From: Oceanirhabdus sp942490885
GTDB taxonomy: Bacteria; Bacillota; Clostridia; Clostridiales; Clostridiaceae
DNA: 64,000 nt
Direction of reading: 5' to 3'
Assembly: GCA_942490885.1 (NCBI GenBank)
Contig: CALNYT010000002.1
Location: forward strand, 186,001 to 250,000
A program made the translations under genes and the position numbers. Below the pieces are notes generated by a model, which saw nothing but the letters and a program-made list of their open reading frames with translations, had not been told where the DNA came from and searched no databases. Every line of letters begins with the position of its first letter. The first letter of the stretch is position 1. Shown here one piece after another: positions 9,127-17,291 of this stretch.

Positions 9127-9250
9127 CACCATATAATATAAATCCTTTCCCACAGGATGAAGATTTATATGGTGCAGATGTATTTATAAAAGAACAAAGA
9201 ATAGAGAATAAAGAACAAATTAGGATGATTTGCTCTGCAAATCTTGAAAA
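9127..9250. repeat. Hairpin plus family A repeat fragment
   Basis: A long imperfect hairpin, CACCATATAA...TTATATGGTG (9127-9174), is followed by an AAAGAACAAAGAATAGAG stretch (from 9188) resembling the end of the element at 8381. No coding signal. Confidence 0.4.
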
Positions 9251-9312
9251 AAATAAAAAGATATTTATAAATAAAAATATATAATATTAGCTAAACAAGG
9301 GGAGGAATTACA

Positions 9313-10065
9313 ATGAATAGAAAGGTGATTAACTGGATGTGGGAAAATGAAGACGCACAGAAGGCATTTGCTGACTGGGTGGGTTTTCCTGGAAAAAAAG
9401 AAACGGCTGAAGAAGTAGATAAATTACATAATTTATTGAATTTTGAAGGGGATTTAAAAATTCTTGATGTTGGGTGTGGAACAGGAAGACATTCTTTGGA
9501 ATTTGCCAAGAGGGGACATAAGGTTACTGGTATTGATATTGCATCCTTATATATTGAAGAAGCTAGAAAAAAGGCTTTATATGGTGATTTGGATGTTGAT
9601 TTTAGATTTCAAAGAGGGTTGCATATCAGAGATAAAGAAGAGTATGATTTCATATTAGCATATAATCATACATTGGGGCTTATGAAAGAAGAAGAGTTGA
9701 ATGACCATTTTAAGAATATTTATAAAGCACTTAAAAATGATGGAAAATTTTTTTTGAAGATTGCTGGACCAAGCATGAACGGTCAATTAACTCATGAGAG
9801 AATTAAAGACTGGGGAGAACAAAATGGTAAATATATATTAAGTGAAAAATATATGGAAGATGGATATAGAATTGAAAATTGCATATTTATTGATCCTAAG
9901 AAAAAAGAGATTATTGAATACAGAGAGAAACAAAAAGCATTCTCTCATGGAGAAATACTAGATATTTTAAAGGAATCAGGATTTTCAAACATTGAATGTT
10001 ATTCTGATTTACATGGTGAAGCTGCAGATGAAAATAACTTTGGGGTGTATGTTTGTAGCAAGTAA
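9313..10065 (+). CDS. Class I SAM-dependent methyltransferase
   Basis: The 250-residue cytosolic enzyme has the SAM-binding motif I ILDVGCGTGRHSLEFAKRG (about residues 50-68), followed by the acidic GIDIAS that contacts the SAM ribose, and a motif-IV-like DFILAYNHTLG. An N-terminal helical cap (NWMWENEDAQKAFADW) precedes the Rossmann core. The substrate cannot be told; small-molecule or antibiotic methylation is typical of such lone genes. ATG 9313 follows AAGGGGAGG. This is the first gene of the acetyltransferase-rich array and lacks the shared 20-nt leader of its neighbours. Confidence 0.85.
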   Translation: MNRKVINWMWENEDAQKAFADWVGFPGKKETAEEVDKLHNLLNFEGDLKILDVGCGTGRHSLEFAKRGHKVTGIDIASLYIEEARKKALYGDLDVDFRFQRGLHIRDKEEYDFILAYNHTLGLMKEEELNDHFKNIYKALKNDGKFFLKIAGPSMNGQLTHERIKDWGEQNGKYILSEKYMEDGYRIENCIFIDPKKKEIIEYREKQKAFSHGEILDILKESGFSNIECYSDLHGEAADENNFGVYVCSK

Positions 10066-10193
10066 AGATATTAGAGCAAGCGTTGTTGGGTGATAAAAAA
10101 CATGTAGGAAAAGAAAAGTTTCTGAATTATGACTTTTCACTAAAGTAGTATCATTAATTAGATAGAAAAATTCCTAAAGAAGGGGGAAAATTT

Positions 10194-10745
10194 ATGCCAC
10201 ATTATTATGGAGATAGAATAGTTTTAAGAGAATATAGACAAGAAGATTTTGAATATATAAGAGGATGGGTAAATGACCCTCAAATTACAGAAAATTTATC
10301 AGATATATTTGTATTTCCTCATACAGCAAGCAATACTGAGGAGTATATGAAGTTTATCAATAGTAAAAGAGGACTTGAAAAAACTAATTTTATTATTGCT
10401 AATAAAGATACCCAAGAGTATATTGGTCAAATAGATTTAATAGAGGTAAATTGGAGAAGTAGATTTGCAGTTTTAGGTATTGTTATTGGAACAAAAGAAA
10501 ATTTAGGAAAAGGATACGGAGCAGAAGCCATAAGAGTTATGCAGCATATCGTATTCAATGTATTAAACTTAAACAAACTTGAGCTAGAGGTGCATGATTT
10601 TAATAAGCGTGCTATCAGGTGCTATGAAAAATGTGGATTCAAGGAGGAAGGGCGACTTAGAGAGAAGTTCTTCCATAATGGAGTATACACAGATTATTTA
10701 ATCATGGGCATCTTGAAGAGAGATTATAATGAGATGAATAAATAG
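10194..10745 (+). CDS. GNAT acetyltransferase, RimJ/RimL type
   Basis: The 183-residue protein opens with the RimJ/RimL-like GDRIVLREYRQEDFEYIRGWVNDP and carries the acetyl-CoA pyrophosphate loop NLGKGYGAEA (about 103-112), then LNKLELEVHDFNKRAIRCYEKCGFKEEGRLRE, the usual motif B. This subtype acetylates N-terminal amines of proteins or small amines such as polyamines and drugs; the substrate here is unknown. ATG 10194 follows AGAAGGGGG. A long hairpin terminator follows. Confidence 0.9.
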   Translation: MPHYYGDRIVLREYRQEDFEYIRGWVNDPQITENLSDIFVFPHTASNTEEYMKFINSKRGLEKTNFIIANKDTQEYIGQIDLIEVNWRSRFAVLGIVIGTKENLGKGYGAEAIRVMQHIVFNVLNLNKLELEVHDFNKRAIRCYEKCGFKEEGRLREKFFHNGVYTDYLIMGILKRDYNEMNK

Positions 10746-10765
10746 ATTGATATCTATTCATAATT

Positions 10766-10845
10766 AGCCATGCTTTGCACCGAACTTAAACTGCTATATT
10801 GTGTAAGTATAGTTGTTAAAATTGGTGTAGAGCATGGCTTTTTTG
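10766..10845 (+). terminator. Long-armed terminator hairpin
   Basis: AGCCATGCTTTGCACC (10766-10781) pairs with GGTGTAGAGCATGGCT (10824-10839) and is followed by six T. The 42-nt loop segment could fold further; a short structured RNA is an alternative reading. Confidence 0.65.
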
Positions 10846-10865
10846 ATTCTTTAGAAACAATAAGG
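10846..10865 (+). repeat. Shared leader box, copy 1
   Basis: ATTCTTTAGAAACAATAAGG occurs here and identically at 11479, 12254, 14350 and 15814, each time ending in the ribosome binding site of the next gene. In this copy it directly follows the terminator T tract and leads to GGTG and the TTG start at 10877. Confidence 0.85.
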
Positions 10866-10876
10866 TGGTGTTACGG

Positions 10877-11389
10877 TTGATTAGAAGATATAAAGATGAA
10901 GATTATATACAAGTTACTAAAGTTCATGTTGATTCTTGGAAGACAACTTATAGGGGAATAGTACCTGAGGAGTATCTTAACAATATGACTTATGAGAGTA
11001 GATATGATAGAAATAGGCAATTCATGGGCAGTGAGAGTGTTGCAGCATTCGTATTTGAAGATACTAATAAAAATATTATTGGATTCACCACATGTGGAAG
11101 TTCTAGAGAAGATGTAAGTAACAAAGACGGAGAAAAATATGATGGTGAATTATATGGTATTTACTTTTTGAAAGAAGCTCAAGGTCAAGGACTAGGAAAA
11201 GAACTTTTAAATAAAGTGAGAGATGATCTAAGGGATAGAGGATATAAAAATATGATTTTATGGGCTTTAGAAGAAAACAATGCTTGTGGATTTTATGAGG
11301 CAATGGGAGGAGAAAAATTACCAGAGGAGAAGTGGCTGGAGTATGGGGGGAAGAAGGTAAAAGCTGTGGCTTTTGGATGGAAACTGTAG
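10877..11389 (+). CDS. GNAT acetyltransferase
   Basis: The 170-residue GNAT begins IRRYKDEDYIQVTKVHVDSW and has the WKTTYRGIVPEEYL stretch of acetyltransferases acting on small amines. The acetyl-CoA loop AQGQGLGKELL lies at about 101-111, and the C-terminal region is CGFYEAMGG. I place the start at TTG 10877 because AAGGTGGTG (10862-10870) then has normal spacing; an upstream GTG at 10865 would sit within the ribosome binding site itself. Preceded by shared leader copy 1. Substrate unknown. Confidence 0.88.
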   Translation: MIRRYKDEDYIQVTKVHVDSWKTTYRGIVPEEYLNNMTYESRYDRNRQFMGSESVAAFVFEDTNKNIIGFTTCGSSREDVSNKDGEKYDGELYGIYFLKEAQGQGLGKELLNKVRDDLRDRGYKNMILWALEENNACGFYEAMGGEKLPEEKWLEYGGKKVKAVAFGWKL

Positions 11390-11397
11390 AAAACAAA

Positions 11398-11435
11398 TTG
11401 AGAATGTAGAATATTCTCAATTCACAATTATTAAA
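11398..11435 (+). terminator. Hairpin after GNAT, family B repeat remnant
   Basis: TTGAGAAT...ATTCTCAA forms a short hairpin just after the stop codon. The GAGAAT/ATTCTCAATTCACAATT wording matches the ends of the larger family B repeats, so it may be a solo end of that element. No strong T tract follows. Confidence 0.4.
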
Positions 11436-11500
11436 GCTATTATTTAAAAATAAGATTAATGAAATAAAAGATAAAATTATTCTTTAGAAACAATAAGGGG
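11436..11500 (+). repeat. Shared leader box, copy 2 (extended)
   Basis: The core ATTCTTTAGAAACAATAAGG is at 11479-11498. The upstream part (TTATTTAAAAATAAGATTAATGAAAT) resembles the extended leaders at 14308 and 15771, so homology covers about 65 bp. Confidence 0.8.
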
Positions 11501-11510
11501 GGAGTTTAAA

Positions 11511-12014
11511 ATGATAAAGGTAGTTCAGATTTCAAGCGATAGTGTAGAAATCGTTCATGGTATACAGAAGAAAGCATTCATGTCATTGCTTGAAAAATAT
11601 GAAGATTATGATATAAATCCTGCCATGGAAAGCCTTCAGCGGACAAAAGAGAAAATTGATAAAGCAAATACAACTGCATATATGTTTCAAGTGAATGATA
11701 CTGATGTTGGATGGGTTAGGGTAACAGAGCTTGAAGAAAAGATATACAAGATTTCAGCTCTATGTGTTCTTCCTGAATATCAAAACAGGGGAATTGCTAA
11801 AGAAGCATTAAAACAAATAGAAAGTTATTATCCAAATGCACGGAAATGGACTTTGGATACAATATTCGAGGAAAAAGGTAATTGTCACTTATACGAAAAA
11901 ATGGGTTATGTAAAAGTCGGTGAAGTAACACTTATAAATGAAAGAATGTCAATTGTTAATTATGTTAAGACATGTAAGTTAAAGGACAATGAAAATGTTA
12001 TTAGAAAAGTATAA
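11511..12014 (+). CDS. GNAT acetyltransferase
   Basis: The 167-residue protein has a GNAT core: a central strand KIYKISALCVLPEYQNRGIAKEAL with the acetyl-CoA loop QNRGIA at 91-96, then WTLDTIFEEKGNCHLYEKMGYVKVGE as the C-terminal strand-helix unit. The ending (MSIVNYVKTCKLKDNENVIRKV) runs past the start of the next ORF, which it overlaps by 20-26 nt in another frame. ATG 11511 lies behind AAGGGGGGAG. Substrate unknown. Confidence 0.88.
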   Translation: MIKVVQISSDSVEIVHGIQKKAFMSLLEKYEDYDINPAMESLQRTKEKIDKANTTAYMFQVNDTDVGWVRVTELEEKIYKISALCVLPEYQNRGIAKEALKQIESYYPNARKWTLDTIFEEKGNCHLYEKMGYVKVGEVTLINERMSIVNYVKTCKLKDNENVIRKV

Positions 12015-12246
12015 TGAGACGTTCAGAGAGGATTTACCAATAATAACTAATAAGGAAATGGATAGTATAGCATATGCAGTTGTTAGACATAGTCAGAAAG
12101 ATGTAGTTGATGAGGATAACCTAACGGAGTTATTGAAAGATGTAGATTCACTAGATAGATATCTTCATGGAGTTAAAACTAAAGATGCACATTATGATAG
12201 ATGCGTTAGGGTTGCTGAAGAAATGGGAATAGATATAGAAATTTAA
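11989..12246 (+). CDS. Short HD-domain-like C-terminal fragment (85 aa)
   Basis: The 85-residue ORF (ATG 11989, or 11995 after two codons) overlaps the preceding GNAT. The text MDSIAYAVVRHSQKD followed by LLKDVDSLDRYLHGV resembles the last helices of HD-type metal-dependent phosphohydrolases, where the motif's conserved Asp sits in KDVDxxDR. The N-terminal metal-binding HD motif is absent, so this is probably the tail of a larger gene joined to the GNAT end, or a small protein derived from it. No ribosome binding site of note; translation could be coupled. Family assignment is tentative. Confidence 0.45.
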   Translation: MKMLLEKYNETFREDLPIITNKEMDSIAYAVVRHSQKDVVDEDNLTELLKDVDSLDRYLHGVKTKDAHYDRCVRVAEEMGIDIEI

Positions 12247-12253
12247 TTAAATT

Positions 12254-12273
12254 ATTCTTTAGAAACAATAAGG
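12254..12273 (+). repeat. Shared leader box, copy 3
   Basis: ATTCTTTAGAAACAATAAGG, identical to the other copies, followed by GGGG and the GTG start at 12285. Here it precedes a methyltransferase, so the leader is not tied to one gene family. Confidence 0.85.
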
Positions 12274-12284
12274 GGGCTTTAAAA

Positions 12285-13097
12285 GTGAGTGATATAGTTA
12301 AACAGCATTACAATGAAAATGCAGAGATGGAATGGGAGAGGTTAAACAATCCATATTCAAGGGTTGAATTTTTAAGCCATTTATATTTAATAGACAAGTA
12401 TTTTCCTAAGGAAGGTAAACTATGTGATATTGGATGTGGACCAGGAAGATATTCAATTGAGATGTTGAAAAAGGGGTATGATGTAACATTATTTGAACTT
12501 TCTAATGAAGAGTTGAAATTAGCTGAGAAGAATATAAATGAAGAAGGATTAAAAGCAGAAGAGTTCATATGTGATAGTGCAGTAAATATTAATAGATTAG
12601 AAGATGGTAAATACAATGGAATTCTAATGATGGGGCCAATGTATCATATTCATGGTAGAGAAGATAGAATAACCATATTGAAAACTATGGGAGATAAATT
12701 AGCTGAGGATGGAGTTGCATTAGTAGCGTATATAAATTCATATGGTGTATTAAAAGCAGGTATAACAGAATGCTTTGAGGAATTTGAAAAGATTGAAATG
12801 ATTAATAATTGTTTTAATGAATGTAAGTATAGCAAGGATGAATGTTTCACAGAGGCGTATTTCACAACACCAGAACATGCCCTAAAAGAGATTGAGGAAG
12901 CTGGGCTTGAAATAATAACATATGCTGGTTCAGAAGGATTTATAAGTGGAACACATTATGCTATTAAGAAAGTATATGAAGATAACAGAAAAGCTTATGA
13001 CAATCTTGTTCAAAGAGCAGCTGAGACTTGTGAGATGCCGCAGTTTAGAGATGCTACAGAACACCTTTCTATTATTGTTAGGAAAAAGACGATGTAA
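12285..13097 (+). CDS. Class I SAM-dependent methyltransferase
   Basis: The 270-residue protein has SAM motif I LCDIGCGPGRYSIEMLKKG (about 47-65), then VTLFELSNEELKLAEKN, and a motif IV NGILMMGPMYHIHGRED in which Gly-Pro-x-Tyr-His-Ile is typical of UbiE/Coq5-like small-molecule methyltransferases in clostridia. It ends HLSIIVRKK. GTG 12285 is chosen because AAGGGGG from the shared leader has correct spacing. Substrate unknown; the company of GNAT genes suggests modification of small toxic compounds. Confidence 0.87.
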   Translation: MSDIVKQHYNENAEMEWERLNNPYSRVEFLSHLYLIDKYFPKEGKLCDIGCGPGRYSIEMLKKGYDVTLFELSNEELKLAEKNINEEGLKAEEFICDSAVNINRLEDGKYNGILMMGPMYHIHGREDRITILKTMGDKLAEDGVALVAYINSYGVLKAGITECFEEFEKIEMINNCFNECKYSKDECFTEAYFTTPEHALKEIEEAGLEIITYAGSEGFISGTHYAIKKVYEDNRKAYDNLVQRAAETCEMPQFRDATEHLSIIVRKKTM

Positions 13098-13130
13098 TAT
13101 AACATAGAAAACTTTGTTAGAAAAAAGGTT

Positions 13131-13327
13131 AAAAGAAGTTGAGAGTGGAGAATGGAGATTTTACTCGTTTCAGCTTTGCTGAAACATTGTAGGTGTTGCT
13201 ACAAGAACTACGGTATTTCATTAAAGATGAAATAAGTAAACCCTATTGTTTCATAACAATAAAATGTAGTTTCTGCGAAAGCAGAAACATCCTACATTCT
13301 CAATTCTCAACTCACAATTCTCAATTA
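13131..13327. repeat. Family B hairpin-rich repeat, copy 1
   Basis: It runs from GTTGAGAGTGGAGAATGGAG to TTCTCAACTCACAATTCTCA and is thus imperfectly inverted at its ends. Three internal hairpins are visible: GTTTCAGC/GCTGAAAC, TATTTCAT/ATGAAATA and GTTTCTGC/GCAGAAAC. It fills the gap between the methyltransferase and the next GNAT. The 64-codon ORF inside it is not a gene. Confidence 0.7.
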
Positions 13328-13390
13328 ATAAAGAAATTATTTGAAAACAGAATTAATGGATTAAAAATAAAATCAGTCGGAGGATAATCT

Positions 13391-14260
13391 ATGAAATACA
13401 GGCGTTATAAAAATGTTCAAGAATTTTTAGGTGAATGCAAGGAATTCTTAATGGAAAAAGAAGTTGAAAATAACCTATTCTTAGGTTTATGTAATGGGAT
13501 AGTATCTGGAGAAAGAGAATATGAAGAAGTTTATTGTGGATCAGTTAAGAAGGATGGGGAAGTAAAGCTTATAGCGCTTATGACTGTACCTCATAATCTT
13601 CTCATTGATTCAAGAGATGATGAGGCATTAGAGTATTTCTTAGGTGAAATGTACAAAGAAAACTTAACAATACCAGGTACAAATGGTAGAAAAGAGGTTT
13701 CAAAGAAAGCTATAGAATATTTCAGTAAAAAATATAATAAAGAATATAAAAATGCAATGAACTTAAGGATATATGAACTGACAGAGGTTCAGGAAGTGTT
13801 TATTCCAAAGGGGCATTTTGAAATGGCAACTATGAAGTATCATAAGCTTATCACTAGATGGATGTATGAAGCAACAATAGATTTTGGATTTGAAGTAGAA
13901 GGGGAACCACTTAGTGAAGAAAGGCTTAATAGCGCAGAACAACTAATAAACAGTAACAAGGTTTATATATGGATAGATGAAGAGGGAAGACCAGTAACAA
14001 CGGCAATGAGAATAAGGAAAATAGAGCATGGTGAAGTAGTGGGAATGGTATATACTCCAAAAGAGTATAGAAGAAAAGGGTATGCTACTGCATGTGTAAA
14101 AGGTGTTTCAGAAGAAATACTTAAAGATGGGAACAGATTTGCAGCATTATTTACTGATTTAGCTAATCCAATTTCAAATAGTATATATATGAAAATGGGA
14201 TATGAACCTATATGCAATTATGACCAATATGAACTGGTTAAAAACGAAATTGAGAGTTGA
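13391..14260 (+). CDS. Two-part GNAT acetyltransferase (289 aa)
   Basis: This protein is longer than its neighbours. Residues 1-150 form a degenerate N-terminal half without a recognisable acetyl-CoA loop. Residues 155-289 form a GNAT domain with VYIWIDEEGRPVTTAMRI, then VVGMVYTPKEYRRKGYATACVKGVS (loop at about 225-232) and the end NSIYMKMGYEPICNYDQYEL, like FR47/GCN5-type clostridial acetyltransferases. ATG 13391 lies behind CGGAGGATAA. The upstream DNA keeps the ATTATTTGAAAACAGAATTAAT part of the extended leader but not its 20-nt core. Confidence 0.85.
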   Translation: MKYRRYKNVQEFLGECKEFLMEKEVENNLFLGLCNGIVSGEREYEEVYCGSVKKDGEVKLIALMTVPHNLLIDSRDDEALEYFLGEMYKENLTIPGTNGRKEVSKKAIEYFSKKYNKEYKNAMNLRIYELTEVQEVFIPKGHFEMATMKYHKLITRWMYEATIDFGFEVEGEPLSEERLNSAEQLINSNKVYIWIDEEGRPVTTAMRIRKIEHGEVVGMVYTPKEYRRKGYATACVKGVSEEILKDGNRFAALFTDLANPISNSIYMKMGYEPICNYDQYELVKNEIES

Positions 14261-14307
14261 AAGTGGAGAGAGCAAAAGAAGTAACTCACCACTCTCAACT
14301 AATACAG

Positions 14308-14369
14308 TTATTATTTGAAAACAAAATTAACGAAACCTAGGATAGAATTATTCTTTAGAAACAATAAGG
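14308..14369 (+). repeat. Shared leader box, copy 4 (extended)
   Basis: The outer part 14308-14335 is identical over 28 bp to that of copy 5 (15771-15798). The core ATTCTTTAGAAACAATAAGG is at 14350-14369 and leads to ATG 14379. Just upstream, CACTCTCAACTAATA is a family B repeat end. Confidence 0.85.
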
Positions 14370-14378
14370 GGGTTTAAT

Positions 14379-14942
14379 ATGAGATATTTTAAGAAATTAG
14401 AGGGTGAAAGGTTATATCTTTCACCAATGAATGTAGAAGATTATGAAACTTATACAAAGTGGATGAATGATTTTAGTGTAACAGTAAATTTAGGGAATTT
14501 CGCAACAAACTTCAGTATAACTAAAGAAAAAGAGGCAGTAGAAAGATTGACAAACGAACAGAGCAACTTTGCAATAGTGTTAAAAGATGGGGATAAATTA
14601 ATAGGAAACTGTTCATTGTTTGCTATAGATAATATGCACAGAAAAGCAGATCTAGGTATATTTATTGGTGAAGAAGAACATAGAGGTAAAGGATATGGAG
14701 TTGAGGCAATAGAACTTATTTTATCTCATGGATTTAAAGTTTTAGGTTTAAACAACATAATTTTAAGAGTTTTTTCTTTCAATGAAAGAGCTATAAAAGC
14801 ATACAAAAAAATTGGATTTAAAGAGATAGGAAGAAGAAGACAAGCGTATTATATAAACAATAAATATTTTGATGAGATATATATGGATGTTATACAGAGT
14901 GAATATGAATGTAAATATTTAAATGATATTCTTCCTAAATAA
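14379..14942 (+). CDS. GNAT acetyltransferase, RimJ/RimL type
   Basis: The 187-residue protein begins LEGERLYLSPMNVEDYETYTKWMND, the RimL-like opening, with the acetyl-CoA loop HRGKGYGVEAIE at about 101-112 and motif B LNNIILRVFSFNERAIKAYKKIGFKEIGRRRQ. It closes YFDEIYMDVIQSEY. Both ends match the family, so it is complete. ATG 14379 follows AAGGGGG of the shared leader. It resembles the GNAT at 10194 in layout; they may be old paralogues. Confidence 0.9.
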   Translation: MRYFKKLEGERLYLSPMNVEDYETYTKWMNDFSVTVNLGNFATNFSITKEKEAVERLTNEQSNFAIVLKDGDKLIGNCSLFAIDNMHRKADLGIFIGEEEHRGKGYGVEAIELILSHGFKVLGLNNIILRVFSFNERAIKAYKKIGFKEIGRRRQAYYINNKYFDEIYMDVIQSEYECKYLNDILPK

Positions 14943-14997
14943 ATGTAGATGAGTGAGATTATTAATAATTGATAAGAATTAATAAGGAGGGGTTAAG

Positions 14998-15498
14998 ATG
15001 AGGGTTTATGTTAAAGAATTATCTCTAGAGGATGGACAAGAGATACTAGATATGATTAAAGAAATCGGTCCAGGAGAAAATGGATTTGGAAACAGTGGAT
15101 GGGATATGAAAGATGATGAGTTTGAGGAGTATTTGAGAAGTCATATAAGAATGTCCCAAGGGATAGGCTTAAAGCCACAACATGTTCCACAGACTATGTA
15201 TTGGTTTTACGTAGATGATAAACCAGTTGGAATTATAAAATTGAGACCAATACTTAATGAAAACTTGAGAAAGCTTGGGGGAAATATAGGGTACTGCATT
15301 AGACCGAGTGAATGTGGTAAAGGCTACGGAACTATGATGTTGAGAGAAATGTTGAAGAAGGTTGAGGCGCGAGGTATGAGCAAGGTTCTCTTAACTGTAA
15401 ATGAGGATAATATTCCTTCAAGGAAAGTAATCGAGAGTAATGGTGGGGAGCTTTTGGATATAATAGATGGACATTGTAGATATTGGATAAATGTCTAG
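14998..15498 (+). CDS. GNAT acetyltransferase
   Basis: The 166-residue GNAT begins RVYVKELSLEDGQEILDMIKEIGPGENGFGN, with the substrate-side segment TMYWFYVDDKPVGIIKLRP and the acetyl-CoA loop IRPSECGKGYGTMML (about 101-115), followed by VLLTVNEDNIPSRKVIESNGGEL. This is the clostridial family often annotated as a predicted acetyltransferase (COG3981-like), recalled, not searched. ATG 14998 has an excellent AAGGAGGGG. A truncated relative of its first 29 residues is present at 21267. Confidence 0.88.
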   Translation: MRVYVKELSLEDGQEILDMIKEIGPGENGFGNSGWDMKDDEFEEYLRSHIRMSQGIGLKPQHVPQTMYWFYVDDKPVGIIKLRPILNENLRKLGGNIGYCIRPSECGKGYGTMMLREMLKKVEARGMSKVLLTVNEDNIPSRKVIESNGGELLDIIDGHCRYWINV

Positions 15499-15508
15499 GT
15501 TTTTGAAA

Positions 15509-15767
15509 GAAGTTGAGAGTTGAAAGTGGAGAGTGGAGAACGATGGAGATTTCTCTACGAGAAATTTTAATTGTATTGTTCTTTAGACAAAGACATTTTA
15601 CTCGTTTAAGCTTTGCTTAAACATTGTAGGCGTTGGTACAAGAAATACGGTATTTCATCAAAGATGAAATAAGTAAAAACCTATTGTTCCGTACCAATAA
15701 AATGTAGTTTCTGCGGTAGCAGAAACATCCTACGTTCTCAACTCTCCACTCACCACTCTCAACTAAT
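15509..15767. repeat. Family B hairpin-rich repeat, copy 2 (longest)
   Basis: This 259-bp copy has the outer ends GTTGAGAGTTGAAAGTGGAG and TCCACTCACCACTCTCAAC, plus hairpins TTTCTC/GAGAAA, GTTTAAGC/GCTTAAAC, TATTTCAT/ATGAAATA and GTTTCTGC/GCAGAAAC. Compared with copy 1 it has an extra segment with TTGTTCTTTAGACAAAG. It ends directly at the start of extended leader copy 5. Confidence 0.75.
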
Positions 15768-15770
15768 ATA

Positions 15771-15833
15771 GTTATTATTTGAAAACAAAATTAACGAAAT
15801 CAAGGATAAAATTATTCTTTAGAAACAATAAGG
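15771..15833 (+). repeat. Shared leader box, copy 5 (extended)
   Basis: The outer 28 bp match copy 4 exactly; the core ATTCTTTAGAAACAATAAGG is at 15814-15833 and leads to GTG 15844. Confidence 0.85.
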
Positions 15834-15843
15834 GGGTTTTAAC

Positions 15844-16392
15844 GTGTCAAGGATAACAGATGAAATAATAAACATTGATGGTGAAGAGATATTAATAACT
15901 ACTCCTACAAAAGAGGATGCTAAGGAAATGCTAGAATTTCGTAAATGTGTATATGAGGAAACTGATTTTCTTTTAAGATACCCTGATGAGGTTAGCGAAA
16001 CAGTTGAACAGCAAGGTAATTTCTTAGATAAAATGTTGGAAAGTGAACTTAATGTTTTTATATGTTTAAAAGTAGGAAATAAAATAATAGCCAATGCTAA
16101 TGTAAACGGAAATGATAAGAGAAAATGCAGACACATTGGATCAATAGGTATTTCTATAAGAAAAGAGTATTGGGGAAAAGGGTTGGGAACAAAGTTATTT
16201 GAGAAAATCCTTGAATGGTCAGATAAGATGAACATATCAAGACTTACTTTAGAAGTTGATGCCACTAATGAGAGAGGAATAGCCCTTTATAAAAAATTTG
16301 GGTTTGAAATAGAAGGAACACATAAAATGGCTACAAAAGTTTCAGATGGAACATTCAGAGATTCTTATTCAATGGCAAGAATCACTAAATAA
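15844..16392 (+). CDS. GNAT acetyltransferase
   Basis: The 182-residue protein has a long N-terminal helical part (EDAKEMLEFRKCVYEETDFLLRYPDE) typical of GNATs such as those next to phosphinothricin-type enzymes. The central strand is HIGSIGISIRKEYWGKGLGTKLFEKI, with the acetyl-CoA loop at about 108-115, and motif B is LTLEVDATNERGIALYKKFGFEIEGTHK. GTG 15844 is chosen for AAGGGGG at normal spacing. The next GNAT starts 34 bases after its stop, so the two are probably one transcript. Confidence 0.9.
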   Translation: MSRITDEIINIDGEEILITTPTKEDAKEMLEFRKCVYEETDFLLRYPDEVSETVEQQGNFLDKMLESELNVFICLKVGNKIIANANVNGNDKRKCRHIGSIGISIRKEYWGKGLGTKLFEKILEWSDKMNISRLTLEVDATNERGIALYKKFGFEIEGTHKMATKVSDGTFRDSYSMARITK

Positions 16393-16426
16393 AACAGATG
16401 GAAGATGAAGAGGAGTGGGAAAAGAG

Positions 16427-16966
16427 ATGGAAATATTAAATACTGATAGATTGATATTAAGAGAATGGAAGGAAGCTGATAGCAAGGATTTATATGAGTA
16501 TGCTAAAAGTGAGTTAGTAGGTCCAAATGCTGGTTGGCCACCTCATAAGAATGAAGAAGAAAGTAAAGAAATAATCAGAATGTTCATTGAAAATAATGAA
16601 ACATATGCTATAGTTTTAAAATCAGAAAACAAAGTTATTGGTGGTATAGGACTTCATAATAGAAAACCTGATGACAGTCTATCTCACTTAAAACAAAAGG
16701 AAATAGGATATGTTCTTAATCCTAAATATTGGGGAAACGGATTTGTTCCTGAGGCTGTAAACTGTTTAATTAAATATGGATTTAATGAATTAAATTTAGA
16801 TTTAATTTGGTGTGCACATTATGATTTTAATTCTAATTCTAAAAGAGTAATTGAAAAGTGTGCATTTAATTATAGGTTTCAAAAAAATGATATATTAAAA
16901 CTATTAGATAATAAAGAAGTTATTACCTTATATTATAATATTTTAAAATCCGAATATAATGGCTAA
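16427..16966 (+). CDS. GNAT acetyltransferase, RimJ/RimL type
   Basis: The start is set at ATG 16427 (179 residues), because GAGGAGTGGG lies 6-14 bases before it; an in-frame GTG at 16415 lies within that ribosome binding site. The protein opens MEILNTDRLILREWKEADSKDLYEYAKS and continues IGYVLNPKYWGNGFVPEAVNCLIKYGF, where the acetyl-CoA loop is W-G-x-G-F (near 102-106), a variant that lacks the second glycine of Q/RxxGxG. The C-terminus ends abruptly at YYNILKSEYNG, normal for the subfamily. Confidence 0.85.
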   Translation: MEILNTDRLILREWKEADSKDLYEYAKSELVGPNAGWPPHKNEEESKEIIRMFIENNETYAIVLKSENKVIGGIGLHNRKPDDSLSHLKQKEIGYVLNPKYWGNGFVPEAVNCLIKYGFNELNLDLIWCAHYDFNSNSKRVIEKCAFNYRFQKNDILKLLDNKEVITLYYNILKSEYNG

Positions 16967-16974
16967 TTACCTAG

Positions 16975-17148
16975 TATAATCAATGGTTTTCTCATCTAAA
17001 GAGCAATGGTGACTTAAGGGGTAGTTTGCATATTGATGTTCCACTAGCGCTAGATACTGAACTTGATCTACTTTCTGAGGCAGGGTTTAAGAGTATTTCA
17101 GTTGAAAGAAGATGGAATAAAACTGCATTGATTAAAGCGAGAAAGTAA
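16975..17148 (+). pseudogene. Methyltransferase C-terminal remnant
   Basis: A 57-codon open stretch without a start codon follows a TAG at 16972. Its sequence YNQWFSHLKSNGDLRGSLHIDVPLALDTEL is typical of the end of class I methyltransferases (HIDVPL, then LLSEAGFKSISVERRWNKTALIKARK). The SAM-binding half is missing, so this is a 5'-deleted gene. It accounts for most of the 325-bp gap before 17292. Confidence 0.6.
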
Positions 17149-17291
17149 TGGATATTAAATGTGGGAGTACGAGCATAATTTCGGTTGTGTTAATTGGGAA
17201 TATTCTTATTTTACACATTAGATAAAAAGAGAGTTGATATATAATAGTAGTTTATTGTACAAGATTATTAATATTAGTAGAGGTGAAATAA

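Noticed and set aside
9464..9658. 64-residue ORF
   Set aside because: Out-of-frame shadow of the methyltransferase at 9313.
13193..13387. 64-residue ORF
   Set aside because: It lies wholly in the family B repeat and leader; hairpin-derived sequence, no ribosome binding site.
9313..16966. Integron-like array (attC sites, integrase)
   Set aside because: Spacing and repeats suggest cassettes, but no attC-like folded sites with conserved core and no tyrosine integrase are present in the window.
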